A DNA stretch of 64,000 nt from Cryphonectria parasitica EP155 (Eukaryota > Ascomycota > Sordariomycetes > Diaporthales > Cryphonectriaceae), in assembly GCF_011745365.1 (NCBI RefSeq), contig NW_024468916.1, forward strand, positions 2,711,630 to 2,775,629, read 5' to 3'. The position numbers and the translations under genes were made by a program. Below, piece after piece: positions 1-12,674 of the stretch. Positions within the stretch are counted from its first letter, which is position 1; every line of letters starts with the position of its first letter. Under the pieces are notes generated by a model that did no database searches, was not told the origin of the DNA, and worked only from the letters and a program-made list of their open reading frames with translations.

Positions 1-1
1 C

Positions 2-2771
2 CAGCTCTCGGGAGATATTGTTGGAGGTCTACCAGAAGGCACAATTATCATGTGTGTCAACTCCAATCTCGAGCTTGCGTCTGGCGTCATAGAGGAGGCA
101 GCTGAGAGGCGGGCCGTTCCCGAGATTGAGGAAATGATTGAAGCGGAGGTGGAAGCCCGACGTCGCCACCGGATGCAACGACCGAATCAGCCATACGTCG
201 ATGCTTCCTTGAATCGGTGGGCTATGACTATGCCCGACCCTTACAAGATGGCACCTAGCATGGGCGGGCTGAATCCCGAGCAAATGGCCATCTACGAGGA
301 GTTCCAGCGGCAACCTCATCCAGCTTCGACTACTAACACCCCGTCACATATCGCCTCCACATCAGACGCGACTAGGTCTATGGCCAACGAAGTGCTGCAA
401 GACCAATACAGCTCTCTGCCGGCCATCCCTACCCCTGCTGAGACCCCTTCACTGCCTTCGGTTTCTGGACACGCTCCAAGCTACTCTCATGGCCATGCCG
501 GATTGACAAATGGACGACAGCCTGCTGCCAGTGGGCCTGATCTTGGTCTTCTTGCCCAGAGGACCCAGAAGCTCTTCCAGGATTTGCAGAGGGCGGCGAC
601 CGAGGCGTCGGAGGAGCATTATGACGAGCTTCCGCGGGGCCATGCTGTTCTCGAGACAATGGATGCCCTCATCTCCGTGATCATTAAGACGCGGAATACG
701 TCTGAGGATTATATTACCTTCGTAATGTTGTCCATGTGCGAGGCACTGGTCGGCCCCGTTGAGGACAACCTTGTCTTGGAGACTTTCATCCATGCTCTTA
801 CTACCCTCCGCCGGATGCTGGGTCCTGCGGTCAGCGACTACGCGAAGAACTTCTTCCAGCGCCTCGAGACACCGCAGAGATTCCTTCGCCTGCCTCTTAT
901 CAAAGCCTTTGCGGGAACCGAGTTCCTCGACTGGCGCACACTTGATGAGGCACTTGCCCGACACATCAGGCAGAAGGATCAGGCAGGGCTGCATCTACTG
1001 GATGAGATCGTGAAGATGACAATCCTCAGTGATGTCCCGATGGCACTCTTCGCAAATCTTGGCCTTAGTGTCGACGCGGCGTATGCTTGGATCATGGAAG
1101 ATCACGAGGTACCGCGCGGCGACCATCTCAAGTCAGTCCTGGACGCTGTCCGCGCGCAACAGATATCAACACAGACACGCGAGGACAGGATTTTCGCACG
1201 CCAGGAACAGATGGAATACGTCTTCGAGGAGTGGGTCAATCGTTTCCGCAGTGCTCAGATGACCGATAAGCTCGTGCGCAACTTCTTGAAGCAAATGCAG
1301 GACAGCGATGTCGTTCGTTCCAAGGATGACCTGTTCTTGTTCATCCGCGTTGCCCTGGACAGCTCCGTGGCGCATGTAGAACAGGCTGTCACCGCGGGCA
1401 TCTCGATCGAGGAGGCGTTTGTCTTCGTTGACGCCCTGACGAAGCTCATAGTGGAGTTCGCCAAGTGTGGGGAGTTCGAGGACGGCGCAGTGACCCCGAT
1501 TTGGCTCATTGAGTCTGCCTGGGTTCTGGCTACGATGATTGTCAACTTGCACACCGTCAAGAGGGCAGAGTTGTTCAACCAACGGGTTTTCTTCAGATTC
1601 TTCTCCGACCTCATCTTCGAGAGCAAGGCCTTCTTCGAAGAGCAAGGCAGCGCCGACTGGGGACGTGCCCTGCTGAAGATGGCAGCAAGGCTCAACGCTC
1701 TCGGACCCAGCCTCATCCCCGGCTTCGTCTACGGATGGATGGCTCTCATCTACCATCGAGCTTTCTTGCCCGAGATCATGAAGCTGGGCGCTGGGCCAGG
1801 ATGGGATGCCTACACCAAACTCCTCAAACAGCTGTTAGATTTTGTGGGAGAATCGCTGAAGCATCTGGAGCTGTCTGAAACCGCCAGCAAGCTCTACGAG
1901 ACGGCTGTCAAGCTGTTGATCGTGCTGGAGCACGATTATCCGCACTATGTGGCTGCGAACTCGGCGGCTATACTGGCCAGTATCCCGCCTCACTGTACAC
2001 AGCTTATCAACACCGTCCTCATGGCATCGGCCAACAAGCTGCCTGATCCGCTGGAACAGGGATCGAGCTCTATGGAGAGTCGGGATGCAGTACCTCAGGG
2101 GCCGGAGCAGGCCGCCAACTTCCTGCAAAGCATGGGATTGCTGGACATGCTCAACTCAGCTCTTGAGAATGGGCCATCCGAGGACGCCATTGCGCACTTG
2201 ACGCACGCCACCACACGCACTGAGGGCAAGACAGGCTTCGGGTATCTCACCATCCACGCCAACCTTGCTGTCATCGACGCCCTCACGTCATACATCGGTC
2301 ACAAGCAGGCGGGTCAGCAAGCTCTTGATCCAGATGCCCCGTCTGTCCTAATACTGTCTATGCTGCTGCTCGAGCTGGGTCCGGAGGCACGATATTACCT
2401 CATCCTAAGCATGGTGAACCACCTGCAAGGAGTCAGCCCAGACGTGCCGTTCTTCAGGGAGCTTCTTCTGCATGTCTTTGCGCATGACCTGACGGACCCG
2501 GAGGAGACGGAGGTTCGCGAGCAAATCACACGAGCGTTGCTGGAGCGCCTACTCGGCTACTGGCCGCAGCCATGGGGCCTACTATCGACGGTGGCTGAGC
2601 TGGCCAGGAACGAGAGGTACATGTTCTTTGATCTGCCGTTTGTCAAGGCCAATCCTGAGGTAAGCAACCAATTTGGAAATATGTACATACCCCCAAAAGA
2701 CCGGGTGCTAATGATGGGGAAATTCATAGGTGGGCGACAAATTTGCACAACTCGCGAATGGTCAGGTCTAG
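2..2771 (+). CDS. NOT1: CCR4-NOT complex scaffold subunit NOT1, C-terminal part (5' partial)
   Basis: NOT1 is the large scaffold of the CCR4-NOT deadenylase, on which the catalytic and regulatory subunits assemble to control mRNA decay. The reading frame is open from base 2, so the N-terminal part lies outside the window. The first residues (around LELASGVIEEAAERR) look like the end of the DUF3819 region that contacts the CAF40/CNOT9 subunit. A low-complexity Pro/Ser linker follows, then a long helical repeat region. The C-terminus carries the NOT1 signature PWGLLSTVAELARNE and FFDLPFVKANPEV. The open frame would run to 2824, but an intron at 2660-2729 (GTAAGC donor, GTGCTAATG branch, CATAG acceptor) gives the family-like ending PEVGDKFAQLANGQV and a stop at 2769-2771. 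Family identity is confident; the intron is inferred from consensus and from the better C-terminus. Confidence 0.9.
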
Positions 2772-5700
2772 AGACGCTGGTCACGATGAAAGCGAAGGCG
2801 GGCGAGGACCAAACACCAACATAGGGTGTAATATAAGGGCCAGTGATCGATGTAACAATGGCGCACTCCTGGAGAAGGCTCGGATGGCCGAAAGTGCGAC
2901 TACACACTACACGACTCGACACAGATGCATGCATGTACTATCAAAAGTCTGGGGGAGGAGTTTATAGGATTCTGGGCTGGCTGGTTCGGAATGGGGCGTC
3001 AAATGGTTTTTTTGGTTTGATAGATAGGCCGGGAGTCAGGGGTCGACATTAACGGACAGTGCATAGAGATGCAAGTCAAAAAGTGATTCACCGAAGTACG
3101 TGGTTGTCCGTGTATATCTGTATGAGTACATGATAATACGAAATCAATTGAGAAGAGACTCGATGCTCACTTATGAGCCACGCCAGTATTGACAAGGTCC
3201 ACGAGCCCCCTAGTTTTTTTGCCCGGCAGCTGTGAGATGAAGCTCCCAAGTGATCAACATCCTGGACCTGGGTTAAGATGATGTACCTCTACGTCAGGTA
3301 CCCACTCTAGCCGAGTAGTGTCGAACTTAGACAATGAGGGCATTCAGGCGCCTTGGCTTTTCAGGAGGGGGAATTGTTGGACGATCGCCAGCCAGCCCAG
3401 CCAAGAAGGCCATCCTTATCAAGGCATGCTCGTCCAACCGGCGAGCGTCCCGGGACCAAGGCCGGGCCCCATGTCAGTCACCATCATAAGTACTTAGTCC
3501 ATATGAAGTTTCCATTTAGTTTCGGTGAACTGAGCCCATGTCCCTGATCAACAAACCACTCACTACTACATTTCCAGGCATCACATTTCAAGGTTTTGGG
3601 GGATCGAGGTTTGCAATTGATGGGCAGTTTTCTGCGGATGGGTATCTATCATAGTAGCGATACGATTGGTGATTTGTCTCTTTCAAGAAAGGAGTAAAAC
3701 ATTGTATGTCTTTTTTCTGATTGTTTTGGGCGGAGAGAATGACAGGGGAAAAGAATGAGGGGGAAAGGGAGCTGGTTTTGATTGATCTCGATCCTGAGCG
3801 GCGTCAGCTTTTTGTAGTGGGTCGGGTTGACCGACTCAAGAGAATGAATATCACGGCCGAGTCTGGTGGTTTCGGCCGGGTCCTTCGAGGTTACGTTGGG
3901 TCATGCGAAACAACTACTAGGGAAGGGGGGGGGGGGGAAGGACTCGGTCTCTTTACCCGTACGAGGGCGACAGCCACCTCCTGAGGTAACAAACCTACTA
4001 CATACATGGACTATCTTGCTGATCACATCATGTGGCTGGTAAAGGAGAGGAGGGAAGACACAAGTCGTGGCGTGTGAAACGGCGCGGTTCATTGTGCTTA
4101 TTGTAGTAAAGTTTGGTTATCCAGTGTTTTTTTTTGTTTTTTTTTTCGTGCCAAGGGGGGGAACCTGACTCTACACTGCTGCTGCTATACGTGCCCATAC
4201 TATAACCCGCCTCACCGCCCAGCCTCAGATGGAGGTCTTTTGGTACTGTGTGTTGCATTGCATGGCAAGGCATCGCTTCAGCGTTCAAGGATAAGGGCCT
4301 GAGGCACACTACCCATTCACCATCTTCAATACCGGGACCCTATCCGAATCGGGTGGTCGGCTAACTGAGAGGGGGAGGGAGGGAAAAGAAAAGGAAAAAA
4401 AGAAAAGAGGGGGGGGTCAGAAATCTGCTTGACACGCGACACTCTGGACCGCCTTTCTCTTTTCTTTTTTAACTGCTCCTTTGCTACACTCCATCAAGAA
4501 GGCGCTGTCGTCATTGGCAGAAAAGTCGGTGCGATGATCCTCGAAAGAGAGAGAAGGGGGGGATCGAAAGAAGAAGAGAAAAAAAAACCAAACCTCCGTT
4601 CTCGTCTATTGTCTTTGTTCTCCCACCCCCCTCCTGCGAACAGGGGGTTCGCTCTAGTGCTTGTTGGAGCTGTCAAGTCAGCTCAGCTCAGACCGCGCCC
4701 TGGACCGTTCCATCCATCCAGGAGGAGGACGGAGGGGGCGTTTTGCTGTTGATCGCCGTGACGTGTGTGTGTGTGTGTGTGTGTGTTTACCATAGTATGT
4801 GTGCGGCGTTGTTGCATGGCTGGCACTGACTTCTTTTTCCTTCTCTTCCCTCACCTTTTTTTCGTATCTTCCTCTTCTTATCCTCCCTTGCTCACCTCCT
4901 TGCATCTGACAATGCACCACAGTATATCCTGCAAAGCCCTGGACGATGCAATATGCTAGATCTGGAATCCGGGGTTTCGATGCAGCCCTGTCCAGTCAGA
5001 GGTCGACAACGTGCAGGAGGTGTGAGAAGTTGTTACGAACGTGGGACTACCGCTTGGGGAAAATTTATGGGACCCGTGTTGTTTGTTAACCCATTCTGTC
5101 CACTCTCTCTCCTCCTCCCTCCTCTCTTCAACTTCTTTGCTACAAGTACTACCGCCGGCAATCCCAATTTTCCTTCGAGAAGGATTCCATGAGTCGCATG
5201 ATGGGGTCGTTCAGATCAAAGCCAGTTTTAGTCGACCTGGAAACAGCTGGCAGAAGGAGCCAGGCCCCGTCCAGGCTAGAGGCAAAGCAAGCTTAGGGCC
5301 CAGAAAGAAAAAAAAAGAAAAAGAAAAAAGGTTGCGAAGAGAGAAATAGAGAGATGATCTTGCACGTCACTCCACACTGCAGCAGGGGACGTGTCATCGC
5401 CTGGGTCTCTGCAGAATGGGGTGGTCAGTTTATTTGCCCCTTCAGGACTAGCCGATGCCTATATCCCTGCTGGACCTTGAGAATTTTTTCCTTTCTATTT
5501 TTTTCTTCCCTCTCTGTTCCAGTCTCTCCGCCTTCGTTCCCGGATGCCGATTCTAATTTTGTGTCATGTCATTGGGCCATTGACCCATGGAATCATGACT
5601 TGAAAGCTCCATCTCGGTATTGGTTTTTTTTTCTTTCTTTCTTCTTCCTTTTTTTTTTTTGCCTCGGTGGAGAGAGACGGATCAATGTGAAAAGTGGAGG

Positions 5701-7453
5701 GCAATGACAAGAGAGGAGACAAGAACACGAGGGGCCTCGGATGCGAAATCCCTCCCCAGGTCGTAGGGAATTACTTGTACTACAATGCTGCTGTCAATAG
5801 TATCTGTTATTTGTTGCTTGTTATTCGTTCCGTGGTCCGTTTGCAGGTTGATGGCGGCAAGGGACTGCAAGTGAGACATGCATGTCAGCCAGAGAGATTG
5901 GCCATGAGACGGCAAGGAATGATAGCATGGTTGAAGCCTGGCATGTGGTTGTGTAGCCAAACAATGGCAGCAGTAGCCGCTATGGTAAGAAAAACAGAGA
6001 GAAGAGGGTCGGCCCTTCGCAAACTGTGCAAAGGCTGGAAGCTTGAGGATGCAGAGGTTAGCTTGTGGTGATGGTGTGTATACTACAGTGTGTCCCATGT
6101 ACCATAACACCATACTATGGTACAAGTAAGAGCATTGCACCTGTTAAGGTTTCCAAAGGTGTGGCAGCATCATCTTCTGATTTGCTCCGCTTGTCAAGAA
6201 GGTTGGCAAGAGAGAGGAGACAGACCTGGCAAAGTAGCTCATACTATGATCAATAGGTTTTTGTTTTCGGTATAGCCTCGATCGAGTTGAGTTCATGACT
6301 CTGGCTGGACGTATAGCGAGTTGATCTCCATCTCTCCTCCCCTCCTCCATATCCAGATTCTGTACCATAGATTGTAAGTGTTGGCGATGAACTGGCTGAC
6401 TGGTTGGGGGGTTTTTTTTACCGCCTTTTCCACGATGATGCATTCCATGCAGCATGGAAAGTTGCGGGTTGCAAAGGGAGTGGGTCGGATCGTGTAACGT
6501 CAGAAAGAGGTCTTTTTTCTTCGCTTCTTTTTTTCTTCTTCCATCCTTTCTCTACGCCAGTCCTGATTGGGCAGAGGGTGGGGGCTCTGACGGGGCGACG
6601 GCAGGGATAGACAGGTTGCGCTAAGGCTGGCGATGGCAGGGATAGCCAAGGGTCAGGCCAGGCGTTGGCCTCTGCGCAAGCTTAGGGGTAGTGGTAGTGG
6701 TGCTGGTGCTGCAGCTCACTCTGCATTCATTTCTCCACCCGCCCAGGTTTGTACAGGCCCCCTTGTTCAACCTGCAGTGCCCTGTCTGTCTCTCGTCTCA
6801 GGTGTCTGCCTCTCAACCACAATCATGTACCTAACACGCCACCGCCTGCTGCAATGGTACCTTTCGCAACGTCGACTTGTACACAACCTTGCCTAGAGCC
6901 GCGCGAACTTTCTCAAGCAACGCCCGCCACCAATTCTGGTTGCTACCTGACACCCTCCTCCCCCCCCCCTTTCTACTCCCCGACATTTTCCTCGTTCCAA
7001 ACCATCCCCATCCCATCCATCCATCGATAACCCTCCCTTTATTCAGGTATTACCTCTCTCGAATTTTATTTCGTACTGTCTGACTCTACTGTACCATCAA
7101 CTACCTTGTACCATCACCAACAGTCATCACCAAGAGCAACTTCAGATATTTCCTGCGCCGTCTTGTCTCGTCTTTTTTCTATTTCTCTTGTCTGGAAAGA
7201 GAAAAAAGGAAAAGAACATCCAACATTCTCTCAGCGACCCCAAACAACTTGTATAACTTGGCGCGTGTGTCTGATCGTTTGGTCCCGTCGCCTGCCTATT
7301 CTTGCTACTGTCGCCGGCCGTCACTGCTTGGGAAAAGGAAGAAGAAAATACAAGACCATACACTCGACGTTACAGAGTGTTTGCAAGGGAAAACAATACG
7401 TTGAATTGTCTCTGTCCTCCGTCCGTTCTGCCCAGTCGCCGTTGCCTCCCAAG
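2772..7453. other. gene-free 4.7-kb stretch; 3' flank of NOT1 and probable long promoter/leader of the Gds1-like gene
   Basis: I see no coding region. Open frames here are short and made of homopolymer or low-complexity translation. The stretch is full of purine/pyrimidine-biased tracts (3927-3940 G-rich, 4370-4416 purine-rich, 4436-4470 and 4840-4890 pyrimidine-rich, 5300-5330 A-rich, 5480-5530 T/C-rich). It has a (GT)12 microsatellite at 4763-4786. The last 500 bases before the next start codon are C/T-rich, as is common in filamentous fungal promoters and 5' leaders. Several ATGs occur before the chosen start, so upstream ORFs or leader introns are possible. Confidence 0.6.
4763..4786. repeat. 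(GT)12 dinucleotide microsatellite
   Basis: Twelve uninterrupted GT units in the gene-free region upstream of the Gds1-like gene. Likely length-polymorphic between strains. Confidence 0.9.
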
Positions 7454-8967
7454 ATGCCGTACAATACCCGTCGCAAGTCGTTGTCCCTCCCCTCGCTGGG
7501 CATCCACGTGCCTGTGAGCAACGCAGCAAGGGCAGCTGCGGCCGCCATCGCAAACAGGCACTCCCCAAGTGCCTCCTCAGCAGTCAGTGGGAACCATAGC
7601 GCCGTCTCGACGACATCATCAAGGACCTCCTCCCCAACTTTCTCCCCGCGCAGCCCTGCCGATCTCGTGCCTACCAAGGTTCAGCCTGAGGCCCAGGCTT
7701 CCGACGCTCCCGCACAGGCCTCGTCCAGGAAGATAAAACGCTCGCACGCAAGCTCCCACGCCGCTGCTACTGAGGGCGACCACTCCGCCGCACCCGCACC
7801 CAAGCGCCGCCAGACAGACGCGAACACCCCTCCGCCCTCGCCAAAACACCGGACAAGAGCTGTCTCCGAAGCCATGCACGATTCCGATGATGAGGCCGTC
7901 TGCGAGGCAGGCATCGACCTGGCGACCATCGACGATGACATCGTCAGGGCTGTCATCGCCCAGCTACAGGCTACGCGCAACCGCCCTCACATCGTCAGGG
8001 ACCTTGCTGCTATCTTGATGAAGCAGGTCAAGATTGTGCAACAGTATGTAACATATCCTCTCCATCCTCCTCCACCACCAGCCCTCGCCCGCTCTGCCCT
8101 TTCTCTTTCTCCCCTCCCTCCCCTGACCCTCTACCCCATCCTCTCGTGCTGACGCCGCGCCCAACTCACAGGTCTGCCAACCCGTGCGCCATCATCTCCT
8201 CCCGGCTCTCCGGCTATCTCAAGCGTTCTGGCTGGAGCGCAAAGAACCCTTGCCCGCTGGCCAAAGAGCTCGAGAACGTCCACCCGCGCAGGACATACTT
8301 CTACCTCACAACAGTTCCCCACCAACCCCTCCCCGACCCCGTGCTGTCTGTATCCAAGGCGCCGCGCGAGCTCCCAACCCCCAGCGCTTCCTCTGGCTCC
8401 GACCCTGACGACGACGAGAGGAGGCGCGAGCTCAGCCCATCGCCCGAGGTCGATTTGTCTGCGCCGGAGCTTGATGACATGGATGATGATATTCCCATGC
8501 CCGGGACACCCATCGGGTCCTATTCGGGCCGGCACTCAGTGCTGACCCTTGCGGCACAAGTGCAGAGGGGGGCCGAGCCACCACTCGAAAAGGACGAGAA
8601 GGAATTCACACAGACGGCCGACGGCCTCCAGAGGCGCAAGCTTAGCGGCGAGTTTCTCAACGGCCGGGCAGAGCTCGCTGCCGTCCCGACACTGGATGCG
8701 GCGGACGATCATGCCAAGTACGAGACCCTCTTTGGCGAGAGGGCTGCCGCCCCAGCTGTTGCTGCGGCGCCGACTTCTCTCGCCCCCGCGACAACCGTTC
8801 TCGGCAGTCTCCTCGCTAGCCCAGCAATCCGGCCCTTCTATTCCGTTGACATTAAGAAAGAAGACAAGTCGGACGGGGTCTGGCCCTCGCTCGACGGCTT
8901 CCTCGACATCCGGAATCCCGAGACAGTCAGTCTTGCTGAGCTCAATGAGATGCTGTGCGACTACTAG
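7454..8967 (+). CDS. Gds1-like putative winged-helix nuclear regulator
   Basis: Two exons, 7454-8043 and 8172-8967, joined in phase 2 across a 128-nt intron (GTATGT donor, ACTCACAG acceptor), give 461 aa. Residues 1-150 are low-complexity Ala/Ser/Pro with basic patches (KIKR, PKRR) that look like nuclear localisation signals. The conserved block starts near IDDDIVRAVIAQLQ, spans the splice junction through SANPCAIISSRLSGYL, and ends at CPLAKELENVHPRRTYFYLT. It resembles the winged-helix domain of fungal GDS1-type proteins. The C-terminal half is acidic and Ser/Pro-rich (DMDDDIPMPGTP), ending LAELNEMLCDY. In yeast GDS1 was linked to nitrogen catabolism and mitochondrial function; the role here is unknown. 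I chose the ATG at 7454 (context CCAAGATGC) because the in-frame extension to 7106 looks like leader translation. The family call is from memory of the conserved block and is moderately sure. Confidence 0.72.
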
Positions 8968-10806
8968 GCAGTGGCCCTGCAGGGAGATGCCCAGAGCAAA
9001 ATAACACCAGCGGTAGTACGATTTTACGCTATCTACCTGCCTGCCTGTCTATCACACCAGCTCCTTTCTTGACGGCGCTGTCCAACCACCACCACAAACC
9101 ACCACGACCGAAAGGTACACACCAAATCGGCTACCAGGGATACCTGCCACAGTACCAACCCCTGTATTTTGTACAATTATACGAGAAAAGAGTTCCAACG
9201 ACTAGAAGTATCTTGACCAGACTAGACGTGTATATCTTTTTGGAAAGTTCGGGACTCATGCTTTGGGCGGAGGGGCGCTGGACGGTTGACAGTCCAAAAA
9301 GGGGCATGGCAAAAACGGCTTCATTTCTCAAAAATAGCGTCTGGGTTCGTTGGGAAGATGGCTACAGGCTGGGGATCTACGGAAAATGATACAACCAATT
9401 CTTCTCCCTTCACACATACACAGAATGCTTTGACGAGCCTCGAGCCTTTCGACTGTCTGAAACTCAGAGTAATTATGATCAATTGAGTATTCTTGGAAAG
9501 ATTCAGCCGTTCAACTAATGTGACAGCGCGGACTGGACGGAGACGGATCATGTATTCAGCACCGGCAGTGGCCCGGCTACTGCAGCACTACTACTATGGT
9601 TAGTAGCTTTGTACAGTAAGTACCATAGTACCGTCGTGCGGACAACAGGCAAAGGCTCGCATCGGACTCCACCCATGACATGACACGATTCTAGCTCGAC
9701 GATGGTATTTTGACTCTGGTTGTCCCACGGCTTCCCTCTCAACAAGATGAATGGATGAATGCCTTTCACCCGACCACTAGTTTTCCTCTTACCAGATGGT
9801 ACTTTGTATTTACGTATCATCATGTCAAGATTTCCAAATTCAAATTAATTAAAAGAAAATTTACGAAACAAAAACCAACTAAAGACTGTCCCGAGATGCA
9901 AAGTCAGCTTTCTTCTTTTCCCCAGAGGCGGAGGCAAACCACATGCATGGAAGGGAGGAGAGGAGAGGGGGAGGCGATCCAAGATATCGCATCCACGTCA
10001 GTCGATGGGTTCCCCAAAGATTGTTCCCACTGCAAAAGAGGCGCGAAAAGTCCATCACTGCAGAGGCCCCAGCCGCACCTTGCGCGGCACCGGCGCCAGA
10101 GCTAAGTTGGAGGAGGTCTGTAGTTACTGGTTTGTTTGGTTTTTTGTTTTTTTTTGGAAATTTTATCTGGCGGCACTTTACCAGAACCAAACAATGCCAC
10201 ATGGTTAATTCCGTAGGAGGGGGGAGAGGGGGCACGGGCAAAAGAGATGGACAGACTTGTTCTGCTGGGGGATGGGGATTCTTGCTTGTTGTTTTGTTGA
10301 CATGGGGAGAAGGAATGAGGAGGGAAAGGATCCGGGACCCCCGGCCTGGACAGACTGTGGGTGGACCCTCTCCTCTCTTCTTGTGTCTCCGCAGGGTGCA
10401 ATTGACCTATCACGAGAGAGGAAAGAGGGGAAGCTGTGGTTTCTTCTCTTGCTGGTGAGTACCAGGACATCCCAAATTCTCCTCTCTTGTGTGTCTCAGG
10501 GTCTCAATTTTCTATTTTCGGAGACGGATAGAAGAGTGTGAAAAGAGTGAGAGAGACAGCAGAAAGATTGAGAGGGTGAGAGGGTGAGTCGGATCTTCCG
10601 GAGCATGTGCACATAGCAGCACTACCATGTACGTAATAAATTATACGAACAACCTTCCGAGGAAAAGGGTTTGCCTTCTTGCTGACTCGTGCTTGATCTG
10701 ATCGAGACCCTTTTGGTTGTAACGGATGGAATGGTCGTGCGGCCTTCGTTTGGCTCACAGGGTCCCCTACCCTCTGTTGTGTACTTTGTAATGGATGTAT
10801 TGCGGT

Positions 10807-10828
10807 GGGGGAGGGGGAGGGGGAGGGG
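10807..10828 (+). repeat. G-tract array with G-quadruplex-forming pattern
   Basis: Four G tracts (5, 5, 5 and 4 guanines) are separated by single adenines, matching the canonical intramolecular G-quadruplex pattern with one-base loops. It lies in the gene-free region between the Gds1-like and MPGS genes. Confidence 0.7.
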
Positions 10829-11563
10829 CGAAGTCTATATCCACCTCACCTCACCTCGTCGACTGGGAGAGGACAGCAGAGCACGGACGCATGAGGGGAG
10901 GTCGAGCGGTGGTGGTTTTGGTTTCCCTGACCAGGCGACCTGGCTGACCTGGCTCCCGTTCTTCTCTTGTCTTTTCATGTTGTGTTGTCTGGTAGATTGT
11001 TAAGTAGGTAGTTATCATACAAAAGCCTAAATTACGTGTATGTTTACGTGTGTAGTTGCCACCTCAACACGCCTCCACTGTGAGAAATCACGTACCCAAA
11101 GTAATAGTACCAACACACACCAGAACAGACAGCAACGTCAGGTAGCAGCAAACGTTGGCAGCAGATCACAATACGATTCAGGCGGTCAATGGACCCTGAA
11201 ATCCAGAAACAAACACGACTACCCATAACAAAACCCAGACAATAATCCTCCCCATCGAAGAGAATAGAAACAAGAAATATCCAAAGGTCAACAAAGAAAA
11301 CACAGACGCACGAACAACACATTCAAGGTCCACAATTTCCCTCGCCCCCCCCCCCCTTCTCTTCATGCAATGCAATGCAGGCAAGGGGGGCCCTCAGCCG
11401 GAACGGGGCTGCAAGCTGCCCCGCTACTACCCACCCTGCGGGGTCTAGGCTTTGTGTGTGGCTTTCTTTTGCCTGGTCCTGGGCTTCTTCTTGTCCTTCC
11501 AATGCGGGATGCAAGGCGGTGGGGGCCTTCTTATTTTTTTTATTTTTTTTGAGGGCGGCAGCG

Positions 11564-11582
11564 GCAGCAGCAGCAGCAGCAG
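11564..11582. repeat. (GCA)6 trinucleotide repeat
   Basis: A run of GCA units followed by GGA units in a gene-free region, next to T-rich tracts. No reading frame is supported here. Confidence 0.8.
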
Positions 11583-12674
11583 GAGGAGGAGTAGGATGGA
11601 TTACTGTGGAAAGGGGGAAGGGCAGTGGGTAACTGTTTGAGAACAACAAGACATAAATGGGTGGAGAAAGGCTGAGGAGCAGGTGGAGGAGGGGTAATGC
11701 GTTGTGGCCTCCTCTGCGGAGAAGGACAAAAGGAAGAAAAAGGCAGAAGCGGGGGGGGGGGGGGTCCAGGTGGGACAAGAAAGAAGAACAAGGAGAAAAA
11801 AGACAAAATTTAGCATTGACAACTGACCGCAGGGGATTTGCTTGGTGGTCTGCCTCTTTCAGTACGGAGTGGCTGCGAGGTTTTATGGGGAGTCTGAAGT
11901 TTCCTTTTCTTGCCTTTTCTAAGAAGCTGCGTACCATCAGTACAAATAGTGGGCAAACATAAAAGAGCAAGTATGCAGTATAGCAGACTAAGGCTTTGAA
12001 AATGTCTGTTCATAGAAAAGGGAAATATTCTCAAACTAGCAACATAATCGTGTCACTCATTGTTCCGAGCCCTACAAGGAAATTGATTCATCTCACGGGA
12101 AGCAACATGTCGTCGTGTTCTTCTGGAGTCCATTGTCCAATTAAGATTTTGGATTTTCTAATACTAATTACATCCATGTACCTACCATACTTACTCAGCT
12201 CGCTCGGCCCGAGAATTCTGTATTTCAAGAATTTGTTTGTCAGCAACAATACACATGCTCATAACACCTTGCAACTTCAGTCTAGCAGATGTCTATTGTC
12301 TTTTCTCCTGTTATGTGCCGTTTCTCTTCTGTTTTTGGGAGATACCTCCGTAATCTGCCCTTTTCTCTGGTAAACGTGTCTGGCTGTATATGCCTCGTTG
12401 GTCAAAAGATTTTCTCCTTTTCTTCTGTTCCGGGCCTCAAGTGTTCAAATCACATTGTGGTCGAGACATAATCATGTGCTATTTGCATTGAAGCCTCGGC
12501 CGGGAAGTGACTGTTCAATATTTTGTATGAATATGGGACAAGTGGGGGACAACAGACAACCGTAAGGTTTCATGTGTCTCCTTGCACCTGTCACTGGAGA
12601 CGCCATGACCAGCATGGGGCGCTCATCGACCTTCATCCACGTCGGTCTTGAAACCGTCAACATCCTCCTCCTCC

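Larger units (their letters stand above)
8968..12674. other. gene-free 3.7-kb stretch between the convergent Gds1-like and MPGS genes
   Basis: No credible coding region. The longest open frame (minus, 11323-11970) is Pro/Leu/Ala low-complexity driven by simple repeats. The stretch holds the 3' flanks of two convergent genes, the G-tract array at 10807-10828, a (GCA)6 run at 11564-11582, and homopolymer runs at 11346-11356 (C) and 11752-11763 (G). Confidence 0.6.

Noticed and set aside
7106..7453. N-terminal extension of the Gds1-like protein
   Set aside because: In frame, but the translation looks like untranslated leader and the ATG at 7454 has the better context and a clean protein start.
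11323..11970. 215-codon minus-strand open frame
   Set aside because: Low-complexity Pro/Leu/Ala product of simple repeats. No conserved motif and no splice structure.
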